Shown here: positions 21,413 to 33,081 of the stretch, piece by piece
How the letters are laid out: every line of letters starts with the position of its first letter
How positions within the stretch are numbered: the first letter of the stretch is position 1
Assembly (NCBI GenBank): GCA_032433595.1
Contig: JASWJB010000180.1
Span: 1 to 64,000, forward strand
Direction: 5' to 3'
Origin: Conoideocrella luteorostrata
Lineage: Eukaryota; Ascomycota; Sordariomycetes; Hypocreales; Clavicipitaceae
Length of the DNA: 64,000 nucleotides
Notes under the pieces: model-generated
Told to the model about the DNA's origin: nothing
The model's input: only the letters and a program-made list of their open reading frames with translations
Databases searched by the model: none
Translations under genes and position numbers: made by a program

Positions 21413-23428
21413 CTACGCAGGTAGCTCGAGGCCAAGAGCAGATCCAGGCCGTGATGCAGATGACAAGCTCAGAGGTGTACTCGTGCCCAGTTGGTCTACC
21501 AGACTCCGCAGGATTCTCTGATGTCCGTTCAGTGCACGAAGACAAGTTTCACAGATGCGCAAGTGGCAGAAGGTGCACACCCAGCGGTCTTCCACGTCAG
21601 CCCTGTCACACGTCTGACAAGTGAGTGGACAGTGTCGGTTCGACCGGCGATTCATGACTTTGTGTTTCTGGAAGCAGTTGAAGTGTGACTGATTCAGCGG
21701 TCTGGAGGCGATTATCGTGCCAGGACCTAGAGGCTTGTCTGTTTGAATTGGGAAGTAGCTTGCTTTAGGATCAGGTACTCCTGTGTTCTTCATTTCTGCG
21801 TATAGTGTTCCGTCCCGACCTCTATACATGGGACCCTGCGTCTCCGAATAGACTATTCTAGGGTCCGATCCGCCGGAAGCTGTTCCAGGGCGTCTTGGGG
21901 CACCAGAGCTAAGGCCCAAGCCATTTGGTCCAGAGGGAGGCGTTCGGCTCAACCCTGAATCAGGCGAAGTGCTAGGACCCCGGCTTCTGTCGTTGGGGGG
22001 TAGATAAGGTCTCCTCGCCGAGTGTGCAGAGTCTTCACCAGGAGGGGATGGTCCGCCTCGCCTCAGGTCCTGAAGGCTCGTGGCCAGGCGAAGATCCGGT
22101 GTCGCAGAGGTTAGTCGAGATTCAAAACCTGACTGAGGGGTCGATGAGGGAAATTTAGATGTAGGTGTAGGCGCAAGTCCAACTGCAGATTTGATCGTTG
22201 CTTTGGGAAGCGAGAATTGTTGTTGCCGTAAATCCTTGGATGTGTCCGCCCTTGCTCCTTCCTTCGGGGAACCTGTCGCCGAGATGGGCGACGCTGGCTT
22301 GGTGACATTTTCGGACAAGGCAAGTGGAGGGTCAATATCGCCAGTCCTATATTCTGGTGTAGGAGGTCGCTTGCTATCAGTCCGCGTTGGGAATCCCTTC
22401 GCGTCTGGGGTCTTGCTCGAGGCCTCCCACTGGTCCTTGATGCCTGCTACTTTGGAAATGGCTTTTCCCATTGGTTTGGTCGTATCTTGAGCTGTATCTT
22501 TGGCAGCGGGTCGAACGTTGCGACCAGGTAAGCCTATAACCGGCAGTCGTGGTGGGCTCGGTTTGTCTTTCTCTTCCGCCGACTTTGAGCCGGACTTTGA
22601 TTCGGCGCTGTTGTCGGAAGAGGCTTTTATGACGGCAGTTTGGATAGAGGAAATGGAGGCAGTCGAGCCGTGGCTATAGTTTAGCTTGAGGTCTGGAAGT
22701 TCTTTATTTTTTTCGGTGGTCTGCGGTCGACGTTTCCAAATTTCAGGCCGTGGAGCTGAGGTTTGGTTGGGCAATGGCGCAGAGGGCAGTGGCTTGGGTT
22801 GTGAATATAGCTCGTCATCCTTTGCAGGTGGCGCAGGGCCGCTGCCACTTTTCACCGTAGATGGCAGGGTTTGTGAACTCTTGTATCCGCCAGCTGGTGA
22901 CTCTTCTCTGGTGGAGGGCGAGCGGCTTCCAGAGTCGCGAAAGCTATGTTTTGTACTTGCTGTCGTGTAAGTGCTACCGGACATTGGGGCGTCGGGCTCG
23001 CGTGAGTATGCTGACAGGAGACTGTTTATTGAATCTGTAGGAGAGGGCTCGGGAGGAACGACCAGAGTGGGTAGTACCGGAGGCTGCAAAGTGCCGCCGA
23101 CTGGCCGTCTGGGTATCGCCATTGACCCAGTTGAAGAAGATGATGTCCGAAGAGGCGAGATCACGCTGGGAGTCTCTGGTAGTGGGGTGCCCGGCTTGGA
23201 TAGTGATGAGCCAACAGGTTTTCTAGCTATACTCTTCACGCTCTTGTTGTCGGCATTTACACGAGGCGAAGGAAGTTGGTGATTTGGCGTTGTGTCCTTG
23301 CTTGGGAGAGGAGGAGGCGGCAGGTTAATGTCGTTGGCAACGGGGATAGGGACGGACGGCAAGGCTTTTGAGTATCGCGACCGTCCACCGGAAAGAGGCT
23401 CCCCTGGCGGAGCCTGCAGACCCAACAT
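21413..23428 (-). CDS. Disordered fungal protein with C-terminal zinc-binding module
   Basis: A single exon of 671 residues. Residues 1-530 are low-complexity, rich in Pro, Ser, Thr and Lys with many SP/TP sites, consistent with a phosphorylated scaffold. The conserved part is at the C-terminus: GPMYRGRDGTLYAEMK, then HFNCFQKHK (from about 582) and a cysteine array with Cys at about 600, 604, 607, 618, 621, 626 and 629 plus His 599 and His 622. The spacing C-x2-C-x10-C-x2-C-x4-C-x2-C is that of a cross-brace or double zinc finger (RING/ZZ/FYVE-like) but matches none exactly by eye. A helix, NGHQRILRSLVDQLG, follows. I do not recognise a named family. The leader has no ATG for at least 150 bases. 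Confidence 0.7.
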   Translation of the reverse strand: MLGLQAPPGEPLSGGRSRYSKALPSVPIPVANDINLPPPPLPSKDTTPNHQLPSPRVNADNKSVKSIARKPVGSSLSKPGTPLPETPSVISPLRTSSSSTGSMAIPRRPVGGTLQPPVLPTLVVPPEPSPTDSINSLLSAYSREPDAPMSGSTYTTASTKHSFRDSGSRSPSTREESPAGGYKSSQTLPSTVKSGSGPAPPAKDDELYSQPKPLPSAPLPNQTSAPRPEIWKRRPQTTEKNKELPDLKLNYSHGSTASISSIQTAVIKASSDNSAESKSGSKSAEEKDKPSPPRLPVIGLPGRNVRPAAKDTAQDTTKPMGKAISKVAGIKDQWEASSKTPDAKGFPTRTDSKRPPTPEYRTGDIDPPLALSENVTKPASPISATGSPKEGARADTSKDLRQQQFSLPKATIKSAVGLAPTPTSKFPSSTPQSGFESRLTSATPDLRLATSLQDLRRGGPSPPGEDSAHSARRPYLPPNDRSRGPSTSPDSGLSRTPPSGPNGLGLSSGAPRRPGTASGGSDPRIVYSETQGPMYRGRDGTLYAEMKNTGVPDPKASYFPIQTDKPLGPGTIIASRPLNQSHFNCFQKHKVMNRRSNRHCPLTCQTCDRADVEDRWVCTFCHLRICETCLRALNGHQRILRSLVDQLGTSTPLSLSSASRPGSALGLELPA

Positions 23429-24652
23429 TGTGTGTTAAGGTTATCGAGCCTCGAGAAGAAGCGTCGCGATGGCGCTTGGACTTGAGGTTGTTGGGCCAGA
23501 TGCGCCTCCGAGCAAGCTGCAGTCGAACCTTGGACAGTCCGGCGTCCAGACGAAACAACGGGGCAGCAACGGTTTGGTAGGAGCTACGCTCTGACACGGA
23601 GGGCTAACCAGGCAGAGCGATGGAAATACCAGGCGAAGGAGTCCAAAGTCAAAACGAGTGGCTTTGCGGTACAGTATCGAGAGGAGGATGAAGATGCGAC
23701 CGTGCTCTTCCAAGATGTACCTCCTGCATTTGGGGCACAGAATTGTGGGCAAGGAAGAGTTTGGGATGATGACGGGGATAAGGATGGGATGAGCGGGCAA
23801 CTATGTACGTATGTACGAATGATAGCGAGAGACAGGCGGGCAGAATACAGGATTTGAGACCATCCTTAATCCTTGGTGCACAAGCATGAGAGAGCCATGA
23901 CCCTGTTTTAGATTTCCCTGTCTTTCAGGTCCCCATGAAAGACCCTTGGCAACGCGGACAGGCGCTAGCCTGCCCTATTCCCCAAGCAAATTAACGCAGA
24001 GAGACCAAGGCGTACTACTACTATACTCCGTACGGAGTACTCCGTTCTGTAGAAATTACAACAATATGGAGGATACCTTGCTCGTGGCGCCGGAACCCTC
24101 GGCTTGGCGCAAACGGGGAGGGGAGGAGGACGTTGGCAAGAATAGCAGGAATCCCCAGCAACTCTACAATATTCTCCGTACCTAGGCAACTGCCGTACTC
24201 CGTGTAGTTGGCGTGGTCCTTCCGCAACTACGCCGACAAGACGGCAGATTCTTTGGGATGGCCCGGATTGGCGGCTGGGCATGCGTGGAAGAGTCGAGTG
24301 CAGACATTGCTACAATGCAAATATGGAGACTGTCTGATAGCTGGACACCGGAGGCTGCCACTGGAGCCTCGGACTGGCATGCGCAGGTGGCCAGGGGCGA
24401 CTGAGGGGCGCAATTGACGTATCCCAGCCTGCCAGAGGTGCCGAATCGGGCAGTGAGACAGCCATTGAGCCACCAGCATCCACGCTAAAGACGGTTTCTC
24501 AAGCCACCAACCAGGTACTGCGTAGACCAGACCAGTTGACGTGTTCCCCAGCACATGTGGGACCGCAGTTGCTTGGCACGGCAGGACTGCCTGGAAGGAT
24601 GACGGACGGAGTGACTGGTCACGGCCATTTACTCCGTAATTAGCTGCTTAAC

Positions 24653-24668
24653 TACGGAGTACTCCGTA
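24653..24668. repeat. Perfect palindrome TACGGAGTACTCCGTA
   Basis: Second exact copy, with a further half-element 15 bases upstream (24630-24638). A near-perfect copy lies at 24031-24046, itself preceded by TACTCCG. Confidence 0.95.
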
Positions 24669-25949
24669 TTGTTATGTACAATATTGTGACGAGTTTTGTT
24701 GCGCGGAGAACGATGGGCAGCAATCTTATTAGACCCCGACTTGTGGGCACTCTGAGACTGCACTGTACATATTGACCACTGAGTTGGTTACGGAGTCGGA
24801 TGCTATTGTATGGAGGGGAATCCAGCTATCCTGCCTGCCATTCATCGCCGACAAGCAGGCGTCGTACATAACAAAGCGTGCCAGACGGAGGCATGAACAA
24901 GCAAGCTGAGCCAGCGTGTAACTGAGAGCATTACGAGTTGACACGCCATTGTCAGTCTTCTCCCGCCCTGATTTGCGCCGGGCGGAATCGCAGATCATCG
25001 ATGCGCCGAGAACTTAATTTAGAAAATCCGCCGTACTGTACTCCGTACGAGGGTCGCCCTCACTGTGTACAACACGGAGGATCGCGGTAAATAAAAATCG
25101 CAGCGGAGCTCGACATAGGCGGACTGGCAGGATCCGACATACAAATAGCGTCGTGCAACCTTCCTGGCGTCATCATGGACGCATAGGTGCCTGTTCGCGT
25201 GACTTTGGCCGAACACAACGCCACGCCCTCGCTATGCCTCGTGCTCGCACAGAAATCTCAAGAGCATATTCCGACGCACTAATACGAGCACCCGGTACTA
25301 ATACATGCATATGTACGGAGTACATACGATCGGGACTTTTATCACCAGTCTTTGCCGAGAAAGGTAGCTGTGACTGCAGTGGTGTAGTTAGCATCCGTGC
25401 GTCATCCAGGAGAAAAACCTTAATGATGCATTATTAACGTTTCTTTAACGTCGGGGGGTTGCCGCCGTGCGCTACCAGCCATGGCAGGCAAGCCTCCCTA
25501 CCAACGTTAAACGGCCCAAAATCAATAAATGTGGCTGAAGCACGTCGTCTTAGGTTGCCGTCCATCAATTGCCCCACCCCAGCCTTGCGGCACTGAATGC
25601 ACAAAAGTTATCGAGACAGAAGTCCGGCTGGCAACTGGACGTTACCACAATTCGCAAGCCAAGGTTGTCTGCGTCTCATAATTTTAGGCAACAAAATTTG
25701 GAAGGTATACAGTGAGATTTCTGTTGCACATTTGAAAACCTCCCGGTATCATATGACCTTCGTACGGTACGACACATGCATCGCCCCCTCGAGATAGTAA
25801 TACAGTCGATCAAAAGAAAGTACAAAGAGCATCACATTATAGCAAGGGGCTGTGGTGTTTCGGATTCCGCCGTGGTTGATCAACAAAGGACACTCAAAAT
25901 AGTCTTTTCGATGACGATATGTCTGGATATGATGCGCTCCGTAGTTGGT

Positions 25950-25965
25950 TACTCCGTACTCCGTA
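25950..25965. repeat. Direct tandem TACTCCGTACTCCGTA
   Basis: Head-to-tail version of the dispersed element, followed by a degenerate third unit (GTCCGTA). An identical 16-mer recurs at 26317-26332. Confidence 0.9.
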
Positions 25966-26316
25966 GTCCGTAGCCGTTTAGCAACTGTTTGAGAGAAAAG
26001 CAAAAGAAAAAAAAGAAGAAAAAAAAGACGTCAGAAGGTCTTACTAGATTGCATGCTTGGCAGACCTTGTCGCCTAGTTACTGCTCGCATGTTTCGCATT
26101 GCTGTCGATGATTTTGCTCTGGTGTCGTCACTTAACACTGCTCGATCCTGATTCGCCATCTTGAGCACCATAATACGGCGCACAATTTTCGCTCTGATAA
26201 TCAAGCTTACTCGACGTCATCGCTAGTAACTCCGTGGAAGAAGTAACATTGACGGTCTGGAAATCAGCTATTGGCTGATGATTCTACGGCTAAGCTGGCG
26301 TTATCGTAAGACTCTA

Positions 26317-26332
26317 TACTCCGTACTCCGTA
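26317..26332. repeat. Direct tandem TACTCCGTACTCCGTA
   Basis: Identical to the copies at 25950 and 4913. It lies in the 4 kb spacer upstream of the DHA2-type transporter. Confidence 0.9.
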
Positions 26333-27488
26333 CAGTACCTATCAAACTACTAATGGCATGCAGGACAGGAAGCCAGCCATTTGTATGGGTCCTTGTTCCC
26401 GCCTGTGTGATATATTCACAAATGAGATGGATATGCGAGTCGGCGATTTCCCTTCTTCTTGTACTTGCTGTCCGACGCACTCAATGTTGCAGCCAATCTT
26501 GCCAAACGAAGATTCGGTGCGTTGTGGTGCCCGTGGAATGCGCCGACGTGATTCTCCAGCCGGCTCATGACTGGAAGTCTCGACTTGATAGCTCGTGGAG
26601 GCTGTGATGAGCTGTGCTTAATCACACCATCATGATAGCATATATTTTGAGTTGATATAATGTTTTTATTCTCCAATGGCACACTCCGTTCGAAATAGCA
26701 AAATGCGCGAAATGCAAGCGTGGATATGCACTGTGTAAGCGCTGAAGTCGTTGATATGACGATTGAGCTCGACTGGAAGGCACAGCACCGCATATTCCCG
26801 AATATCTTGTAAGTACGGAGGGTAAGAAATTGCCATCAGGTTTATTCGGGGTCAATTTACGCCGCATGGTGGTATCTATCCATCTCAGCAGTTCTCGCGC
26901 GACGTTCTTCCAGCAACAACACATCATCGACTCGCAAGCGCACATTAGCAATCTGAGTGGTTACCAGAAAAGGCTGAGGCCCTTGTCCGAAGTCGACCTG
27001 CCAGATTCGGTACAGCGCAGAAACGGCCACAAACTGTATTGTATGTAAATACTCCGCATTTGATGAGATGTGGTGCCGTTCAATTCAATCATTGTGGGGG
27101 ACTTGAGCCGGAGCTGACACTGATAGCCGACGTGAACGTTGAGGGGAGCCGACGGACATGATGGCAGCGACAATACGCCATCCTCCTGACCATTCATTCT
27201 ATTTGGTTCATGCGCTCTGGGAGACATAGTAGACCTACAGTGCATGGCAAGCAACCGAATTGCAGTTCAAGAGAGTCCTCTTTGGCTCGATTGTGGTCAA
27301 CTGGTACAGAAAAATCACTATCTTGCGAGCATCAGCCGTCTTCGGGACTTGTTCTGGTGCGCCCTCCGGTGCTCCCCGTCCGCTTTTTACCCTCTCGAAA
27401 ATCCAAGTCATAAGTCTTCTACGACTTCTGTGATATTCATCATTTCATATCACTGCCCCAATTGGACCATACGGCTTGGCTTTACATT

Positions 27489-29594
27489 ATGACCGCCACC
27501 ACGACCACAACCGCCGAGGCGCATGCTGCTGTCTTAGCACCGACAGAAGCTTCACCTCTCCTAGGCGACGGCCACTCCTCCCAAAATCCCAGTTATTCCG
27601 GCCAGATAACCGAAGATACTGTCGAAAGGGATACAACTACCTGTCAACATGAGCCAGAAAGGCTGGGTAACCCGGAGGTAGCGAAGAAGATGCACGTAAT
27701 CTTCCCTGCTATCGGCATTGGTGTATGTTTTTTCCTGACACGTTTTGCTTCTTTTATCTTTCTCAGAAGGCATCTTTAACTCCCGCGAGATATTAATCAT
27801 GGCGTGGCAGCTGTATCTTGTGGCCGTTGACCAGTTGCTCACAGTGGCGGCATACGCGAAAATTGGGAACGAGCTGAATGCCCTGAACAATATGAGTTGG
27901 ATAGCTACTTCGTACGTGACCAATCTATTGTCCGGCTCATTAAGTGCTCACTCATAGTAACCCGGCATATTTGTTAACAATCACCCAACTCATGTAACCC
28001 ATATAACTAATATCTGTCCAACTACTCAAGATACTTTCTCACTCTGACCGCCTTTCAACCTCTTTACGGCAAGCTCAGCGACATCTTCGGGCGCAAAGAA
28101 TGTCTTCTATTCGCCTATGCCGTTTTTGGAGTCGGCTGCTTGGGCTGCGGCCTGGCTAGGGACATGGCTGAGTTGTGCATATCACGAGCCGTGGCTGGCA
28201 TAGGCGGAGGGGGCATGAATTCCGTCGTGTCCATCTTGATTTCTGATATTGTACCCCTGAGGGAAAGAGGCGTCTGGCAAGGCTATTTGAATATCATTTT
28301 TGCCGCGGGAACGTCCACCGGTGCGCCGCTGGGCGGGTTGCTAGCTGATACTATCGGCTGGAGATGGTATGCCTCTAAAGCCCCCCCCCCTTTTCTCTTG
28401 CTACTTGACGCCTTTTTGCTGTCCTCCTCGTCTTGGACGACGTTGTCCGAATATAACTGATCACTGAAACAAGGTCGTTCCTCGGCCAAGCTCCCCTCTG
28501 CTGCATCGCCTGGCTGGCTGTCTACTTCGTTCTGGACCTCCCGCGCCCGTCCCAAGACCACTGGCTCCTCAAGTTCCGCCGCATCGACTTCCTCGGCGCG
28601 TTCGTCCTCGTCCTGGCCGTCACTTCTCTCCTCTTCGGCCTCGACTCCGGCTCCAACATCGGCTGGTCCGAACTCGCCACCATTGTTCCCCTCTGCCTGG
28701 TCCCCTTCTTCTTCGCTGTCTTCGTCCTCATTGAGGCCAAGGTCGCCACGCACCCCTTTGCCCCCGCTCACATCATCTTCCACCCTGCTCTTTCTGCCGG
28801 CTATCTCGCCAACTTCTTCGGGGCGGCGAGCCAATTCGGCGTGTTTTTCTTCATACCTCTGTTTTTTCAGGCTGTCCAGGGGCTGAGCGCCACGCAGAGC
28901 GGCGTGCTGTTGGTTCCCGGCATGGTGGCCGGTGTCAGTTCGAGTCTGTTCGGGGGGTGGGTGATTAAGAGGACGGGCAGGTTCTATGGCATTACGGTTG
29001 TTAGCTATGGTATCTTGGCGTTAAGCTTGTTGCCGATCGCGCTGTCAGTCTGGCTAAAGACCACCGTGGGTGAGACCATGGGCAATATTGTCAATGGATT
29101 GGGTGGAGGATGCGGTATGTTTTCTCCGACAGACCCCCCTTCCTCCGTTTCTATTCATTGCAGCCCCTTCTGAACAAATCTCAAACGGTTAGCAATTTGA
29201 CAACTGACACAAAAATCCAGGAATCACAACTCTCCTCATCGGCCTCCTCGCCAACTCTTCCGCCGAGGACACAGCCGTCGTCGTAGCCTGCTCCTACCTC
29301 TTCCGCTCGCTCGGATCCAGCATCGGCATCAGCATCTCCTCTGCCGTCATGCAGCAAACGCTACGGAGCCAGCTCGCCGCCCGGCTCCCCAGCGGCGGCG
29401 ATCAAGCGCGAGAGATTGAGGATCGCGTGCGCGAGAGTCTGGACTACATCAAGGAACTGCCTCCGTTGTTGGCGGACCAGGTGCGCACGAGCTATCGGTT
29501 GGCCATATTGGGTGCGCTTGTGCCGACGGCTGTGTTTGCCGTGGCGGCGTTTGCGGTTACCTTCTTGGTGAAGGCGAAGGCTTTGAGGAAGTGA
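27489..29594 (+). CDS. DHA2-family MFS transporter, vacuolar basic amino acid (VBA) type
   Basis: Five exons (27489-27722, 27811-27911, 28031-28366, 28474-29114, 29221-29594) give 561 residues. The joins restore a continuous family sequence: IGIG|LYLVAVDQ, SWIATS|YFLTLTAF, GWR|WSFLGQ and GGGCG|ITTLL. About 14 membrane segments are expected. TM1-2 region: AYAKIGNELNALNNMSWIATSY, followed by QPLYGKLSDIFGRKE (motif A) and SRAVAGIGGGGMNS. The GTSTGAPLGGLLADTIGWRW segment is motif C-like. The N-terminal tail holds EASPLL (20-25), an acidic dileucine signal used for vacuolar sorting, in keeping with VBA carriers that move basic amino acids into vacuoles. TM1 reads VAVDQLLTV where relatives usually have DQTI, a deviation in a conserved motif. 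Substrate is inferred only; drug export is the main alternative. Confidence 0.9.
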
Positions 29595-29766
29595 GAGCGA
29601 TGCTGCTTTTTCTTTTGGTGCCTGACTTTGCTACATCATTTACATTCGCCATATTTTATATGTTACAAGTAGTTGTAGCTTCGGCTTTCAGCGGCTAGGA
29701 GAGACTTTTTTTTCTTCTTCCGAGATATGATTCATCTAGATATCGATGGTGCATAGAACCCGTGTC

Positions 29767-29787
29767 ATATATATATATATATATATA
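29767..29787. repeat. AT dinucleotide microsatellite
   Basis: A 21-base uninterrupted AT run in the convergent spacer between the VBA-type transporter and the TBC gene, probably in a 3' UTR. Confidence 0.9.
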
Positions 29788-29855
29788 CTTTACTCATACA
29801 AACATGCATCGCATCATCGACACGTCTACATGGTTCCGACTCCGCAGGTGTCTCC

Positions 29856-32501
29856 TCACTGCTCATCGAACAATGCTCCGGGGGACTTGTCTTTCTTTTT
29901 CGAAAGAGGCTCCATGCCGAAAATATCATCCGACTTCAACTGCGCAGTACCGTCCGCCTCCGCAGTCACCTCGCCAAACAGGAAAGCAGTGCGCTCTCGG
30001 CTCATGTTGGTGGATGCTCTCTTTTTGTGCTGCGACGGGGGCGGTGATTTTGGCCCTGTTCCTGTTCCTGAGGATTGGCGAGACGAGCTCGATTCGTCTG
30101 GCTCTAGCATCCAAGAGAACGACGACTGGGCCAAAGTAGAGCGCGTGGGGACAGGCCCCGGTCGCTTTTCGGGCGCAGCACTGCCTACTAGGGGGTCTAG
30201 TCGCTGTGAAGGCTGTTGTTCTTGTGCTTGTGCTTGTGCTTGTGCTTGTGCCGGCTCGGATTGTTCATCCCCTCCGCCGCTGGTGTCCATTTTGTCTGCA
30301 TCTGGGGCACTCGCTGAGTTCTCTCTCTTAGAAGCAGATTTTTCTTCATTGATAGACAATGCTGCAATGTCCGGCGGAGCTGGCTGAACTGACTTGGCTT
30401 TGGGGCCACTACCACCATTTGGGGACGTTACCGCAGTGTCGTCAACGGATTTCTCCGGTTCATTTTCTTGATTGGCGCTCGACATAGCAGCGTCAGCTTG
30501 TGGTGGCGACATTACAGGGACGTCCATGGTAGAATCTTCCAGGTAGATTTGCACAAATTGGATCTTGGCAGCCGCCACCTCAATAAGTTCCAGGCTCTTA
30601 GCCCTGTCCTCAGAAGCCAACATGGTGACTGTTTTAAGATTCGTTACAGTATCGTTCAAAAGGCTTGCTAGTTGCTTATTACGCCTTTCCATTGCGGCCA
30701 AGGCTTTAGCGGCGCCTTCTTCGCTAAGTACGCTTCTCGGGGGTCGTTGTGCTTGTCGAGCCTCGTTAAAACTTTGCACGTTCCGTCTGATTTCCCCCAT
30801 GGCGTCTCTAACTGCCTGGTTGATCCCCAGTCTCTCGCTCCGTTCTAAAACACGGTTGGCACCCTTTGCTGCGCCTTGCAGGAATGTCTCCATGCTTGGT
30901 TGTTGCTGCTTGTATCTGGGTGGAGATGAGAACGATGACCTTCCGCCCGTTACTCCTTGTCGAACAGAGACGGCTCCTCGACCGCCAGTTCTGATCGAAT
31001 TAGGCCTCGCGTTACCCGAGTCTTCTGGCATCTTGCCAGAATATTTCATGATGAGGCTGGCCCCGCCCGCCGCGTCCAGGTGATTCCGGAGATAGCTCGC
31101 ATCATCAATGAACGTATGCGGGCCGTGCGGCTGTTCCGGACCGGGATACTTTAGAAGAAGCTGCAAGCAGACAGAGTAATCAGCTTCTAGTACTGCGATA
31201 GCTGTCAGTAAAATGTTTACACGCATAAAATAGGTGGTTGAAGGGCCTAACATTGCCAGCGGATTCGAATCAGCATTGCAACGCAAATCAGGTCTATCAG
31301 CTCCAGCGACGGATCCACGGCAAACATCGTATCCCATAGCACAAGAAGCTGATGAAATGGAAACTCGCGACTGAAAAGAAGTCTGATCCATCTGCTGCAC
31401 AAACACATTAGAAACACAATAATGCACTAGTTCTAGAGTTGACGAATTCCTTTATACATACATTAGAAAGATTTGAGGTAATATTTCGATATTGGTGAGG
31501 TGAGTAGCAAGCTCAGGATCCACCTTTTGAAGGCAGACTTCATGGATGTACTTGCTTCTATCGACAATTGCAGATCTTTGTTCTTGTAAGACGACTGGCG
31601 AGGTAGCGTGACGAGACGGCGAACTTCTATCAGCGACTTTATAAAAAGATTGGGCATGCTCCATAAGCCGAGAGAATAAAATGTACGCGTCGTGTTCGAG
31701 GAAGGCCGAGTCGAGCACACCAAGCATGGCCTGGTCCAGTGACGGTGAATCTCCTAAAGAGCCTCTGTCCACAGAATCTTGCTCCAAAGTATATACCATT
31801 GGCGCCAGGAGCTCGTGCATTCCTTGGCGGTATCCGCCTCTCTCTGGATTTGCCTTGCAGTATACGAATAGTATGTCCAGAATGACGCCTTGTATGCCCT
31901 GTTCATGGTAATTAACCTCGTCAGGAAGCCGTTGGACATCTTGCTGAATCTCCGCCCGAATAATTTCATCTTGACGCACAGTATTCCATGGGGACTGATG
32001 TATTTGTAAGTGTGACGTGCAATCACGGAACTATGACCAGCACGTACCTCTGGGTCATCTGCCAAGGGGTCCACCGTGAGCTCAGCAAGGGCTTCAGGGT
32101 GCTGGATATACCTCAAGAAATGGTTTCTCCGCTCCTGGTAGTCTCTCCTGCCATCCTCCAGAGCTTGCATCCAGCTCGTTTCTGACTCTTTGGGGGATAG
32201 TAGGAAGATCTAGCCCGTGAATGTCAGTCAATTATACGCAAGTTTCGTCCAATGGCGCAACAACATGTTGCATCAGGCACACACCTTCCAGCATACGGAC
32301 CGGCAGCCAGATAAACAAGGACTAGAGGAGCCATTGTACTTGACAGCACGCCGCAACTCATCCAGACTTGCGCAATGGTCCTGTGTAGTCCGCCATCTTG
32401 ACCTAGAAATAAACGCGTCAGTCCATCCCGCTTCATGAGTGAGTGAGACGGGGACTTGAGCCTGAGCGGCGGTCTTACTGTGTCTCTTCAAGGGATATCA
32501 T
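29856..32501 (-). CDS. TBC-domain Rab GTPase-activating protein (TBC1D5-like)
   Basis: Six exons on the minus strand: 32501-32479, 32402-32285, 32209-32048, 31994-31462, 31394-31252 and 31192-29856; 771 residues. Every join restores the family sequence, e.g. MISLEETQ|SRWRTTQ, CWK|IFLLSP, IFLI|RWIRLLFSREFPF and RWQ|LLEADYSV. TBC domain about 33-320: the arginine-finger motif IQQDVQR (117-123) and the glutamine-finger motif YRQG (156-159) are both intact, so GAP activity is expected. The PxxDDPESPWN segment and the layout match the TBC1D5 subgroup, which acts on Rab7-type GTPases in endosome-to-Golgi (retromer) traffic; that role is from family knowledge. The C-terminal 300 residues are disordered, with an Ala-Gln repeat coded by 30221-30251. 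The penultimate intron uses a less common GTTAGG donor. Confidence 0.9.
30221..30251. repeat. Hexanucleotide CTTGTG repeat inside TBC gene
   Basis: Five CTTGTG units on the plus strand, read on the minus strand as Ala-Gln dipeptides in the disordered tail of the Rab-GAP. Likely length-variable between strains. Confidence 0.85.
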
Positions 32502-33081
32502 GACGAGGAGCCTGGGGTTGCCTTGGCCACGCTGGTATCACACGAGAAGCTGCCCGCTTTCTGCAGAAGCCAAGCTTCTTCGGGACGTTATCAGCGGACA
32601 GTGTTTGCAGATGAACAAAGTTAATTCGCTTTGAAGGTGACGGCGACGGATAGGCTAGACGGTGAAGTCACGCCTGGGGATGGCGCCAACCAGGCCCATT
32701 AGCCGGCGCTCGTTTGTTTAGCACACTCTGACGGAATACTCTGGAGCCGCGGCCCCCGCATATCAAGCTGTTAGTTAGAGCTCAGCGACTCCAGTCCCCC
32801 GTCGTCCGTCTTTGCGCTACTCCTTGCGGTACATTCTCTCCGCTAGTTAGTCCCCTACCCTGTCCGTGGCCAAGTCCCTGGTATTCTCGTGGATCGACTC
32901 GACAAACAATCGACGTCAGGTCAGCCGTCCGACGCTGCTGCATTTCTCTCGTTAATTTCACTGGCATCACAACTAACTCACATATTCCATCGAACTAAGG
33001 ACCCCGATGCTCCTACCAATTCCTGCCGGCCGCCATTATAGCGACTCCCTCTCAGCATGAGTTTCGCATGATTTTATCACC
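32502..33081. other. Bidirectional promoter, 580 bp
   Basis: Separates the Rab-GAP (minus) from the gene at 33082 (plus). The 140 bases upstream of 32501 contain no ATG on the minus strand. Near 33082 two upstream ATGs occur. Both genes belong to membrane traffic by motif, so co-expression from this shared region is possible. Confidence 0.55.
33057..33071 (+). promoter_or_regulatory. Minimal upstream ORF before 33082 gene
   Basis: ATG plus three codons and TGA (MSFA), ending 10 bases before the main ATG. A second upstream ATG at 33068 opens a frame that overlaps the coding start and ends at 33193. Both matter only if they are in the mature leader. Confidence 0.4.

Larger units (their letters stand above)
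23429..27488. other. 4 kb intergenic region rich in the TACGGAGTA element
   Basis: No gene supported. Copies of the dispersed element: 24031-24046 (one mismatch to the palindrome), 24630-24638, 24653-24668 (perfect), 25039-25047, 25314-25322, 25950-25965 and 26317-26332 (tandem direct forms). Frames above 100 codons (near 24000, 26400, 26700) overlap on opposite strands and show no domain. The final 100 bases before 27489 have no ATG. Confidence 0.6.

Noticed and set aside
28283..28834. 183-codon minus-strand acidic frame
   Set aside because: Antisense shadow of exons 3 and 4 of the DHA2 transporter; the acidic composition comes from the CT-rich coding strand.
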